A stretch of 64,000 bases of DNA from Phil1 sp040767925 (GTDB lineage: Bacteria > Bacillota > Clostridia > Christensenellales > CAG-138). The notes under the pieces were generated by a model. It did not search any database, was not told the origin of the DNA, and worked only from the letters and a program-made list of their open reading frames with translations. A program made the position numbers and the translations under genes. Shown here one piece after another: positions 34,201 to 41,600 of this stretch (position 1 is the stretch's first letter; the number at the start of each line of letters is the position of its first letter). The stretch is taken from assembly GCA_040767925.1 (NCBI GenBank), contig JAXGNN010000001.1:1542877-1606876 (forward strand), written 5' to 3'.

Positions 34201-34425
34201 ACGGGCTACTTCCCTGTGTCGGCGAGAAAGATTGAGGTCACGTCCGAAATGTCGGCGGTGAAACCGCTTGAAATCAAAATCCCCAACAACAAGAGCGTAA
34301 AGCTCGGCATGGACACGGACTGGTGGGAACTGCCCACCATGATTATGGGCGCTGTGCTGCTGCTTGGCGGCGGTGCTTTCCTTGTTATCAAACGCAGAAA
34401 GAAACTCAGAGGATCGGAGGAATAA
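31237..34425 (+). CDS. Thioester and SpaA (Cna-B) repeat surface adhesin of the ICE
   Basis: A 1062-residue secreted protein. Signal peptide MKAKRLMALLLCLLTVIGLM with cleavage near residue 26. Residues 30-190 look like a thioester adhesion domain (VVYCVEHAATNPHG with the candidate Cys near residue 71). About seven SpaA/Cna-B type modules start near residues 305, 395, 509, 617, 713, 802 and 908 (for example KTGTGGAALAGVKFGIY, KLDEADKERTLPDAVFEV, KIDASTEKPISGAGFRF), several ending in the YxVxExxxPxGY pattern of isopeptide-forming domains. A membrane segment (about 1030-1050) and basic tail close the protein; no LPXTG precedes it. Such proteins on Tn1549-like elements are thought to help mating-pair contact. 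Confidence 0.88.
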   Translation: MKAKRLMALLLCLLTVIGLMPGVASAAASTVTIESQTNAAFDYLQYYSEGAWKDLNTPRHWIVATGEVVYCVEHAATNPHGQTYTATSPSNVFSSSTLSGLNSILMYGYPNNKPAGFTDDEARQATANAIRFWLSEQGEAESYSFTNRRTNPTYIRAKSGYEHVLEYADELLAKARARQELPHAISFSPSTVELTASGSGFSGQTSVQLTNINSGYTINMAGLPAGASVSGYTGSRSETLTITVPASAAGQSFSIAAQGSDTRSVDNITAYVPASGDYQKIFLCATTAQVVATASFSVGVPAYGKVQVVKTGTGGAALAGVKFGIYSDSGCSSKIAELTTGADGTVTSGNLSVGTVYLKELSTVSPYVITAEVKSASITTNTVAKVTFTNTAATGKIRVQKTGDVLTSSESTETEYGTVSVPAYAAKGLLGVVYEVKNAAGTVVATLTTNSSGVAETGALAFGNYTVQEISAPAGYIVDDTVHTVTLAYKDQNTPVVTVTINADNDLQTGKVKMRKITEMFNYEEIDFYNALAEGYVFGLYTAEVIGDVPADVLVEVLTTDDQGIAETEAQLPYGNYYLKELAVPVETIEMLTDKLPLTIDSALNVQHYDTPIYNTMFKARIGVYKLDEADKERTLPDAVFEVRDTAGKLFDTITTNDKGYAETIDLPVSEYKVKEVTPPAGFILSDEVKTITLTTEDKEVAVFEMTNKANAAAVRKLDSRTQQPLAGATVTVTDAGGKVFYEGKTGSDGYIRIKELPAGKYTWRESAAPETYSIDTATYSFTVDNYGKVTGDVQFANDPITLEITKMNTYTNAPFAGITFTLQDSEGKMVKTKLTEGGYRVPADDGTETFITDANGKAVFKYLKAGKYKLVETVPAGYIADDATEIELTDKHSESAPCKITVNNCPTGIKVLKIDASTEKPISGAGFRFKVKDGLGFETLTFTEQDNGKYIYDAKGTVMDLMVDNNGEVYVHGLPLGDVWIEESVVPTGYFPVSARKIEVTSEMSAVKPLEIKIPNNKSVKLGMDTDWWELPTMIMGAVLLLGGGAFLVIKRRKKLRGSEE

Positions 34426-34428
34426 ACA

Positions 34429-34521
34429 ATGGAATTAAGGGCGATATTGGCAATCGTGCTGTGCGTCGTCATATTGGGCGGCGCTGTTTTTCTCTATGTG
34501 AGGAATAAGCGCAAGAAATAA
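34429..34521 (+). CDS. Single-span membrane mini-protein, 30 residues
   Basis: ATCGGAGG, overlapping the end of the adhesin gene, precedes an ATG at 34429. The product is MELRAILAIVLCVVILGGAV followed by FLYVRNKRKK: one transmembrane helix and a basic tail, like a stand-alone copy of the adhesin anchor. It is probably translated with the adhesin. The function is unknown. Confidence 0.6.
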   Translation: MELRAILAIVLCVVILGGAVFLYVRNKRKK

Positions 34522-34532
34522 AGTGGCTGAGA

Positions 34533-34560
34533 TGTGGAAGCGGCGTTTGTCGCTTCCACA
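34533..34560 (+). terminator. Hairpin after the adhesin operon
   Basis: TGTGGAAGCG and CGCTTCCACA form a perfect 10-bp stem with an 8-base loop, but only a mixed AT tail follows. A probable terminator or processing site. Confidence 0.55.
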
Positions 34561-34644
34561 TACTCATAATAATTTGCCAGAAACGGCACACTGCAAACAG
34601 GCTATAAAATGTGCTACCGTTTAGCCAAAAGGAGGTCTTGTGCC

Positions 34645-34942
34645 ATGAAGAACATTTTGCGGGAGCTATACAACGGGGAAATCTATCCGGCTGAACAGAT
34701 TGGAGATAGAAACGGCGGAATACCGTGCGGCGGCTGCGGCTTACAGCGACGCTCGGCAAGCGTTTAAGGAAAAGCTGCCCCGTGAGCTTGTGAGTGAGTA
34801 TGAGAAGCTCAAGGATTACGAGGACGATTACGGCAGCGAAAGCGACGTTATCACATTTCGCAAGGGCTTTCAGCTTGGGATGCAGCTAACCGTGGCAGGG
34901 CTTGAAAAAGACCGATTGGAAGAAATGCAGACAGAAGAATAA
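34645..34942 (+). pseudogene. DUF6809-like small ICE protein, frameshifted
   Basis: After AAAGGAGG the ATG at 34645 starts MKNILRELYNGEIYPAEQI, the usual opening of this small family of ICE proteins. The frame then runs into unrelated sequence, while the expected continuation (ETAEYRAAAAAYSDARQAF to LEKDRLEEMQTEE) is found in the +1 frame from about 34703. Removing one G from the GG at 34702-34703 would restore a protein of about 98 residues. This is either a genuine frameshift mutation or a sequencing error. Confidence 0.65.
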
Positions 34943-34967
34943 CCGCATATTGATACCGAGAACACAG

Positions 34968-34996
34968 GAGCGCGTGAGAAATCATGCGCTCTTTTG
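34968..34996 (+). terminator. Intrinsic terminator
   Basis: GAGCGC and GCGCTC pair around GTGAGAAATCAT, followed by TTTT. It ends the frameshifted gene's transcript. Confidence 0.65.
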
Positions 34997-35029
34997 CTAT
35001 ATAAAACACATGAAAAGGAGCGCAAGAAT

Positions 35030-35572
35030 ATGAAAGAGAAAGAAATCAATGCAGGATATGAAATCATTGAACGCTTCCCCGTTGGCGAACAGGGCTTTGC
35101 ATTAGGACATAGCGACACCGCACCCGCACCTTATGTGACTTGGCAGTATCGGACAGCCGACCCCCAGCACTTCTTTTGGGGACACTATGCCGCGACAAAG
35201 GAAACCGCGTATGAGGATTACCGAAGCAGGATAACCGCAGAAATCGACTATGTTGCAGAACAGACCCATAATAAGCCACTGCTTCCGCTTTTCTGCTATG
35301 CACAGAAGCCGTCAAGCGGTGAAATCATCAAAATCGAGCGCGGATGCAGAGGCTATGAATCAGCATCAATCGTTATTTCTGATGATAACTTCGATAGAAA
35401 TCGTGCTGCCGTTGACCATTACAACCGTGATATGGGTGTGACCCGCGCACAGGAGAAAGCCATGCTTGCGGGCAGTATGTTCGGTTGGCACACAAAAGCC
35501 GCCGACCCTCGCAGCTATGACGAGAACGGACAGCCGAAGCGCGTGAAGAAGCGCGATGAGCCGGAGCGATGA
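35030..35572 (+). CDS. Uncharacterised ICE accessory protein
   Basis: A 180-residue protein, MKEKEINAGYEIIERFPVGE. The ATG at 35030 is chosen because AAAAGGAGCG precedes it; an earlier ATG at 34994 has none. Segments such as VTWQYRTADPQHFFWGHYAA and RITAEIDYVAEQ occur, to my recollection, in ICE accessory proteins related to the DUF3849/YodL group, but I cannot assign it firmly. Soluble, no signal peptide. It is 10 bp upstream of the next accessory gene and likely cotranscribed. Confidence 0.65.
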   Translation: MKEKEINAGYEIIERFPVGEQGFALGHSDTAPAPYVTWQYRTADPQHFFWGHYAATKETAYEDYRSRITAEIDYVAEQTHNKPLLPLFCYAQKPSSGEIIKIERGCRGYESASIVISDDNFDRNRAAVDHYNRDMGVTRAQEKAMLAGSMFGWHTKAADPRSYDENGQPKRVKKRDEPER

Positions 35573-35582
35573 GGTGAGCAGC

Positions 35583-36182
35583 ATGAGAAACGATGAAGAA
35601 ATCCGCAAGGCGGGAACATGGACGATCACACACTCGCTCCAAATCGGCGATAAAGAGGTCGTGTTCGGGGAAGACAAGGAAAACGCTCAAACGCCGAATA
35701 TGTGCGGCTTTTGCCAGACCAACGAGCTTATGCGCGGCTATTCTGACTGTATCGGCGGCGACGACTACCTTGAAATCATGCAGCTTTTTGTTGAGCGTAT
35801 CAATGAACAGATAGAAGCCGTCAAAGAAGAAATCGCAGGAATCCCTTATCCCACAGAGCCAATAACCGCTGACCTTTGTTATCCGAACGACCTTTCAAAA
35901 AGCATCAACGGAAAGATCGTTGCGCTGAAAGCTGACGTGCTGCGGAGCGAATATCAAATCGCAACACATCAGATAATGCTCGTAAACGGCGGCTTTGGAG
36001 CAAACGCGAACACTCGAGGAAGCGCGGTATTCGTGACAAACCTATATAGCGGTGAGCAGTACCGTGTGGAGCGCCGCGATGTGCTTGGCGAGATAAAGCC
36101 CGACCATCTTCCGCATTGGGCGCTTGAAAAGGCAGCACAGATTATGAAGCGCGAAAATGCAAAACGAGAGACTGAAAGATGA
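35583..36182 (+). CDS. Uncharacterised ICE accessory protein
   Basis: A 199-residue protein starting MRNDEEIRKAGTWTITHSLQ, with GAGGTGAGC nine bases before the ATG at 35583. It has a CGFC pair near residue 41 and a C-terminal part (NGGFGANANTRGSAVFVTNL, LPHWALEKAAQIMKRENAKR) that resembles conserved ICE accessory proteins. The function is unknown. It is the last backbone gene before the AT-richer CBASS insert. Confidence 0.65.
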   Translation: MRNDEEIRKAGTWTITHSLQIGDKEVVFGEDKENAQTPNMCGFCQTNELMRGYSDCIGGDDYLEIMQLFVERINEQIEAVKEEIAGIPYPTEPITADLCYPNDLSKSINGKIVALKADVLRSEYQIATHQIMLVNGGFGANANTRGSAVFVTNLYSGEQYRVERRDVLGEIKPDHLPHWALEKAAQIMKRENAKRETER

Positions 36183-36286
36183 TTACGTGTATGGTATTAT
36201 ATTCTATGGTAGTTGGAATAACCGTTAGAACTTGCGCAATAACGGAAAGCACATGATAACAGTATGTATGAGAAAAGGAACATGCA

Positions 36287-37654
36287 ATGTTTGATTTATC
36301 TTCGAAATTTAGTATTTTCTATAGCAATCATGTTGTTTTACCGCGAGCTGATCAAGTGGAACTATATACGAAAAAAGACTTGAATGTTCAACGGCTCAAA
36401 GATGGGCTTAAAGAGTATAATGAAGACAATGGAACAGACTATTCCGTAGTTGAAGTGAGCGTGCAGGGTAGTGTGGCAATAGCAACAGTTGTACAAAATG
36501 AAAATTGTGATTATGACATCGATGTCGCAGTCGTTTTTAACAAAAGCAATCTTGACGGTTTAGGTGCACGAGTCACAAGGAATATGGTGGCCGATGCTCT
36601 TAAAAGAAAAACAAAGCAATTTAATGCCGACCCGGAAATTAAAACCAGCTGTGTTCGGATTAAGTATGCTGAAGGCTATCACATAGATTTTGCAGTGTAC
36701 AGGCGATATTATGATGTCACAAGCAACTGTTGGATTTACGAACATGCGGGATCTGATTGGACAAAGCGTGAACTAAATGGTTTAATGGAATGGTTCACAG
36801 CACAAAACAAATCAAGTAACGGCAATCTCAGAAAAATAGTACGTTTATCCAAAATGTTCTGCAAATCAAGAGATAGTTGGAAAAACATGCCCAGCGGATT
36901 GCTCCAGACTGTGCTATGCGATGAAAAGCTAAAGGAGACCTACGATCGCATTGATGAACTCTTCTATTATACGATGATTGAGATTGTTAATCGACTCGAA
37001 ACTGATACAGCTGTTGTTGCTCCAGTAGATGACGGTAGGATTCTTACGCCAAGAAAAAGCGATACGCAGAAGATGACCAACTGGAAGAATCGACTTAAAA
37101 GCAAGCTGGAAGATTTAGATGTTTTATTTAGGGATGACTGTACGGAAACGGATGCACTTCAAGCGTGGTATGGTTTCTTCAACCATGATTTTTGGATTGA
37201 ACAAGTTATGGAGTCATCAAGTTATTCCATCTCGCAGGGAAATAAATCTGTATGCTCTTTTGCCGACACAGAGCAGTTCATCGAAGATATGTACCCCGTT
37301 ATTCTGTCATATTACTGTAAAGTATCTTGTTATGTCAGCGGAGATGGTTGGCGACCGAAACCTCTATTTGAGTTTCTTAATATGCTAAGACGCTTTTTGC
37401 CGCACAATTTCGAAATAAAGTGTGAGATGGTAGAAACGAATTGCCCACGACCAGACAAGATACTTTGGAAGGTGAAAAATGTGGGACCAGAAGCTGAGCG
37501 AAGAAACCAGATAAGAGGACAAATAGTAGAAAAAGGGAATAGCATTATCGAACATACTAATTTCTTTGGCAACCATTATATCGAATGCTACATTGTAAAG
37601 GATGGGGTATGTGTTGCAAGACATAGGACAAACATCCCTATAGGAAGGGGATAA
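36287..37654 (+). CDS. cdnX: CBASS cyclic-oligonucleotide synthase (CD-NTase) with AGS-C sensor domain
   Basis: A 455-residue cGAS/DncV-like nucleotidyltransferase. The active site is visible: Gly61-Ser62 (VQGSVAIATVV), Asp77 and Asp79 (CDYDIDVAVVF) and a third acid Asp134 (GYHIDFAVY). Residues 150-330 form the helical OAS-type C-lobe. The last 110 residues (CPRPDKILWKVKNVGPEAER, GQIVEKGNSIIEHTNFFGNH, IECYIVKDGVCVARHRTNIP) match the AGS-C ligand-sensor domain attached to some CD-NTases. Phage sensing would lead to a cyclic nucleotide that activates the membrane effector encoded 4 bp downstream. Base composition is clearly more AT-rich than the ICE backbone, indicating separate acquisition. 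The product nucleotide and clade cannot be told from sequence alone. Confidence 0.88.
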   Translation: MFDLSSKFSIFYSNHVVLPRADQVELYTKKDLNVQRLKDGLKEYNEDNGTDYSVVEVSVQGSVAIATVVQNENCDYDIDVAVVFNKSNLDGLGARVTRNMVADALKRKTKQFNADPEIKTSCVRIKYAEGYHIDFAVYRRYYDVTSNCWIYEHAGSDWTKRELNGLMEWFTAQNKSSNGNLRKIVRLSKMFCKSRDSWKNMPSGLLQTVLCDEKLKETYDRIDELFYYTMIEIVNRLETDTAVVAPVDDGRILTPRKSDTQKMTNWKNRLKSKLEDLDVLFRDDCTETDALQAWYGFFNHDFWIEQVMESSSYSISQGNKSVCSFADTEQFIEDMYPVILSYYCKVSCYVSGDGWRPKPLFEFLNMLRRFLPHNFEIKCEMVETNCPRPDKILWKVKNVGPEAERRNQIRGQIVEKGNSIIEHTNFFGNHYIECYIVKDGVCVARHRTNIPIGRG

Positions 37655-37658
37655 TCCG

Positions 37659-38552
37659 ATGAAAGTATTCAAAATTGTTTGCCTTATTATTCTCTCATGT
37701 ATCTTGCTTGCCACTATTGCCGTCTTCGAAGACAAAGCTTGGCCTGCTGGAAGTAGCATTGCCGGCATTCTTCTTGGCTTCTCACTCCCCGCACTTGTGC
37801 ATAGATGTCAAGACCTTACAGATACTACTACTTGGAAGACAACTCAAAGGCAATTGGAGCGTGGTGGCTTCATCAACGATGATACTGTTATTCGCGTTTC
37901 ATTTGCTTATTTATATCGAATTAAGATTTGTGACAAGTATCTTTTAGTAAAAAACGAGCGCGGAACGGAAAAGTATCAACCAGTCGGAGGCGTTTATAAA
38001 CTGAAGGGAAATGAAAAAATATGGTTGAGGAATTGTTTTCATGTAATGGACGATAACAAGATCTTTATTGATGAGTCATCCCGTGATGATTATCGTCTAC
38101 GACTAGAAAACAAGTATTTGCGGAAGTTTATAAACCGTTTTAATGGAAAAGCCGAGAGAGAAGGAGTTGGAGATTTGAGTCGAGAGTTCAAAGAAGAACT
38201 TGTGACAAAAGGGATTGTTGATTGGAGCCAGATTACTTACCGTTACTGCGGAAGGCATATGACTGAACTGAAGTTTGGAGATCATTTTCGAATTTACGAG
38301 TTGCTTCTTGCAGATATCGTAGAGTTGATTCCAACGCAAGATCAGGAAAACGAACTGCGCATGTTGGCGGAAAAGGAATCCGATGCATATCGGTTTGCTT
38401 CAGCTGAAGAAATAATGTCGCTTGGTATTGATACAGCAGGTGGAAATCTAATAGAATCCATCGGCAATCATACTCAGAAGATACTTCAAGAAAAGGAAAG
38501 CCAACTTATGAAAATTCATAACGTTGGTGAGATATATACTGTGAGATTATAG
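37659..38552 (+). CDS. cap16: CBASS effector, transmembrane-NUDIX type (Cap16-like)
   Basis: A 297-residue protein. Two membrane helices occupy residues 5-23 (IVCLIILSCILLATIAVF) and 31-48 (SSIAGILLGFSLPALVH). A cytosolic domain follows with NUDIX features: YLLVKNERGTEKYQPVGG is the first strand and loop, and a Nudix-box-like stretch GVGDLSREFKEELVTKGI supplies the REFKEEL residues. TM-NUDIX proteins are recognised CBASS effectors; binding of the cyclic nucleotide is expected to cause membrane damage or other lethal activity. A GGAAGGGG ribosome binding site overlaps the cyclase stop. No Cap2/Cap3, HORMA or TRIP13 genes accompany the pair, so this is a minimal two-gene (type I) system. Confidence 0.82.
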   Translation: MKVFKIVCLIILSCILLATIAVFEDKAWPAGSSIAGILLGFSLPALVHRCQDLTDTTTWKTTQRQLERGGFINDDTVIRVSFAYLYRIKICDKYLLVKNERGTEKYQPVGGVYKLKGNEKIWLRNCFHVMDDNKIFIDESSRDDYRLRLENKYLRKFINRFNGKAEREGVGDLSREFKEELVTKGIVDWSQITYRYCGRHMTELKFGDHFRIYELLLADIVELIPTQDQENELRMLAEKESDAYRFASAEEIMSLGIDTAGGNLIESIGNHTQKILQEKESQLMKIHNVGEIYTVRL

Positions 38553-38604
38553 AATTGCTTGGCAGCACAAGTGCCAAGCCAATCTCCGCTATTGAGAAAC
38601 TCAT

Positions 38605-38632
38605 AAAGCAGCCTAACCGCTGCTTTTTCTTT
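38605..38632 (+). terminator. Intrinsic terminator of the CBASS unit
   Basis: AAAGCAGC and GCTGCTTT pair around CTAACC and are followed by TTCTTTT. A second 8-bp stem, GCTTGGCA/TGCCAAGC at 38557-38579, lies right after the effector stop. Confidence 0.75.
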
Positions 38633-38661
38633 TGCACAAAAACAAGAAAAGGAGGTCAGCA

Positions 38662-41600
38662 ATGGCAACAAAACTACAACTCATGTCCGAGCTTGCGGTG
38701 CAGACGACAGAACAGCTTACGCAGTCAAAAGATAACTGGACGAGTTTTCTCGATTCCGCCGCATGGCTCTACAAATACCCGTTCCATGAACAGGTGCTTA
38801 TCCACGCGCAGCGCCCCGACGCAAAAGCCTGTGCGCCCATAGAATTGTGGAACAACACGTTTCACAGATGGGTAAACAAGGGCGCGAAAGGCATTGCTAT
38901 TTTCGACGACAGCGGACAAAAGCCCGCATTGAGGTATGTGTTCGACATCTCCGACACCAACACCCGCTATAACATTCCCTTCCGGCTTTGGCAGACGAAG
39001 CCCGAATACGAAAAGCAGATATGCGAGCAATTGCAAAACCACTTTGGCGACGTAGGCAGCGAGGTCAATGACCTTACAACGACTATCTTGGGCGTTTCCA
39101 TAAACGCTGTTTCGGATAACTACAACGATTACTTTGAGGAGCTTCTCAAAGCAGCAGACACAAGCGCCCTTACCGAGTTGAGCGATGATGAAATAAGCTC
39201 CACCTTTATGTTGCAGCTAATGACTTCTGTTTCCCACACGGTCATGGTACGCTTGGGGCTTGACCCGAAAGAGGTGTTCAAAGGCGCGGAATACGACAGT
39301 ATCTCGCTCTTTACCTCGCCCGATACCATAGCGCAGCTTGGCGCAGCGACGAGCGACATATCCGAAATGATACTGCGTCAGATCGAGCGCAGCGTCCGCA
39401 GCATCGAAAGACAGGAACGCGACACACTTGCATCAACCGAAAAGGTATTGCAGAATGAAGATAGAGAAATTGAAAGGAGTGCTGATTATGGTACTGGCTT
39501 ACAGAATGAACGGGGATTATTTGATTCCCGATTTGGAAATGGACTCTCAGCCGACGGAGAGCATCGGCAAATACGGCAGGATGAGAAAGAGCTTCTTGAA
39601 GGAGCATCGGAGTGGAACGTACAACGCTCTTTTGCTTCAGAACAAGCTGACGGCGCACCTCTTGGAGATCGACAGGACGGCGCGGGAGCAGATCGAGCAA
39701 GCGACGGCGCAGATGGCGAAAGCCGAGAACATTACGGAGAACTTGAAAGCGACGGATCAGATGGCTTGGGTGCAGCAGATGAACAACATCCGAGCGAGAG
39801 CCGAGGAAGCGGTACTGAACGACCTCGTTCTCAGCTAAACCTATTTCTCTCAGCGGAAGAACAGATAGCAGCTATCGAGCAGGCGGAGGCAGAAAAAGCC
39901 CCCGCCTTTTCTATTTCACAAAAAGATATTGATGATGTCCTGTGTACGGGAAGCGGCGTTGAAGAAGGCAAGTTCCGCATATACCATCATTTCCGCAACA
40001 ACCTTTCATCAAAAGAAAACATTAAATTTCTCAAAAATGAATACGGTTGGGGCGGCGCGTATCCGCGATTAACCGACAGGGACATTGATGAAATGCATGA
40101 TACGAAAGGCATCCAACTATCTATTGGGTCGATTGTCGAGTCGGATGAAAAGCTGACATTGCCGTGGACAAAGGTTGAACAGCGAATAAAGGAACTGATG
40201 GCGCTTGACCGCTACCTTTCCGAGAAAGAGAAGGCGTATCTTCCCGAATGGGAACAGAAGCAGGCTGAACGTGAAGCCGCATGGCAGGAAGAACAGCTTG
40301 CCCGCGAAGCGTTGCGGGAAGCAGCGGCAGCGATGGAGGAGAAACGCAAGGACGCGGAGTACCGTTTCACGCTCGGCGACGAGGTTCAGCTTGGAGCGCA
40401 GACCTATTCCGTTCTCGGATATGACGAGAATACGGTCATGCTGTCCAACCCCAAATTCCCGCTGTTATATGAGGATATGCCCCGGGATGTGTTTGAGCGC
40501 CGCCTACGCGAGAATGAAGCAAACGACCATCTTATTGTAGAAGCTCCAACGGCTGTTGCCGCAGAACACGAAAACGCCGAGCTTGAAGAAGCAAGGCGTC
40601 TGATAGACGAATACTGTCAGGCGGAGTTTGGCGAAACCGCTGAATATGAGGACTTGGAACACGTCGGTTTGGCGTTTACCACAATCGGCGAGAACGATGA
40701 TTACGCCATCGAAGCCGAAGCAGACCTCGTTCATTTTGCCATCAATCGCTCTATTGACGGTGAGCTTATCGAAAGCCGGAAATACGACAGCATGGAGCAG
40801 CTCATTTCAAACGAGCTGGAATCCCTTGACTTCTCCGAGCTTACAAGCGTTGACGAACAAACGCTTGCCGAATATGAGCATCGTCAAGCGGCGGAAGAAG
40901 AAAAGACCGTTGCTGTCGGACAGATCATCGACTGGCAGGGACGGAAATACGAGGTCGAAAGCATCGGCACATTTGGCGATGTGTCCATGCGCGACATTAC
41001 CTTTCACAGCGAGGTCGGATTCCCGATCAACCGCGTGGAGAAGCTCGGCATTGTGCAGCGATGGCTGCAAGAACAGCCGCAGCTTTCTGAACAGCCATTA
41101 TCTCCCGCATGGGAAAAGCCTGCAGAACCGAAGCTAAAAAGCATCGTCATCGACCTGACGCAGCCCCGTGTAGAAAAGCATGATTATCGCATCACCAACG
41201 ACGAGCTTGGATATGGCGGTGCTAAAACAAAGTACCGCATGAATGTGGACGCGATCCGAACCTTGCAGAACATCGAAGCGGACAGGCGGCTCGCCACGCC
41301 CGCGGAACAGGAAATCCTATCCCGATATGTCGGTTGGGGCGGCGTTGCTGATGCTTTCGATGAAAGCAAGGAGAATTGGCGCAACGAGTACGCAGAACTA
41401 AAGGGCTTACTGACCGAGAACGAATATGAATCCGCCCGTGCCTCCACCTTGAACGCGCATTACACCTCTCCTACGGTCATCAAGGCTATCTACTCCGCCA
41501 TCGAGAACATGGGCTTTCGGACGGGAAACATCTTGGAGCCTGCCTGCGGCGTCGGCAATTTCTTCGGACTTGTGCCGGAGAGCATGAGCAAAAGCAAGCT

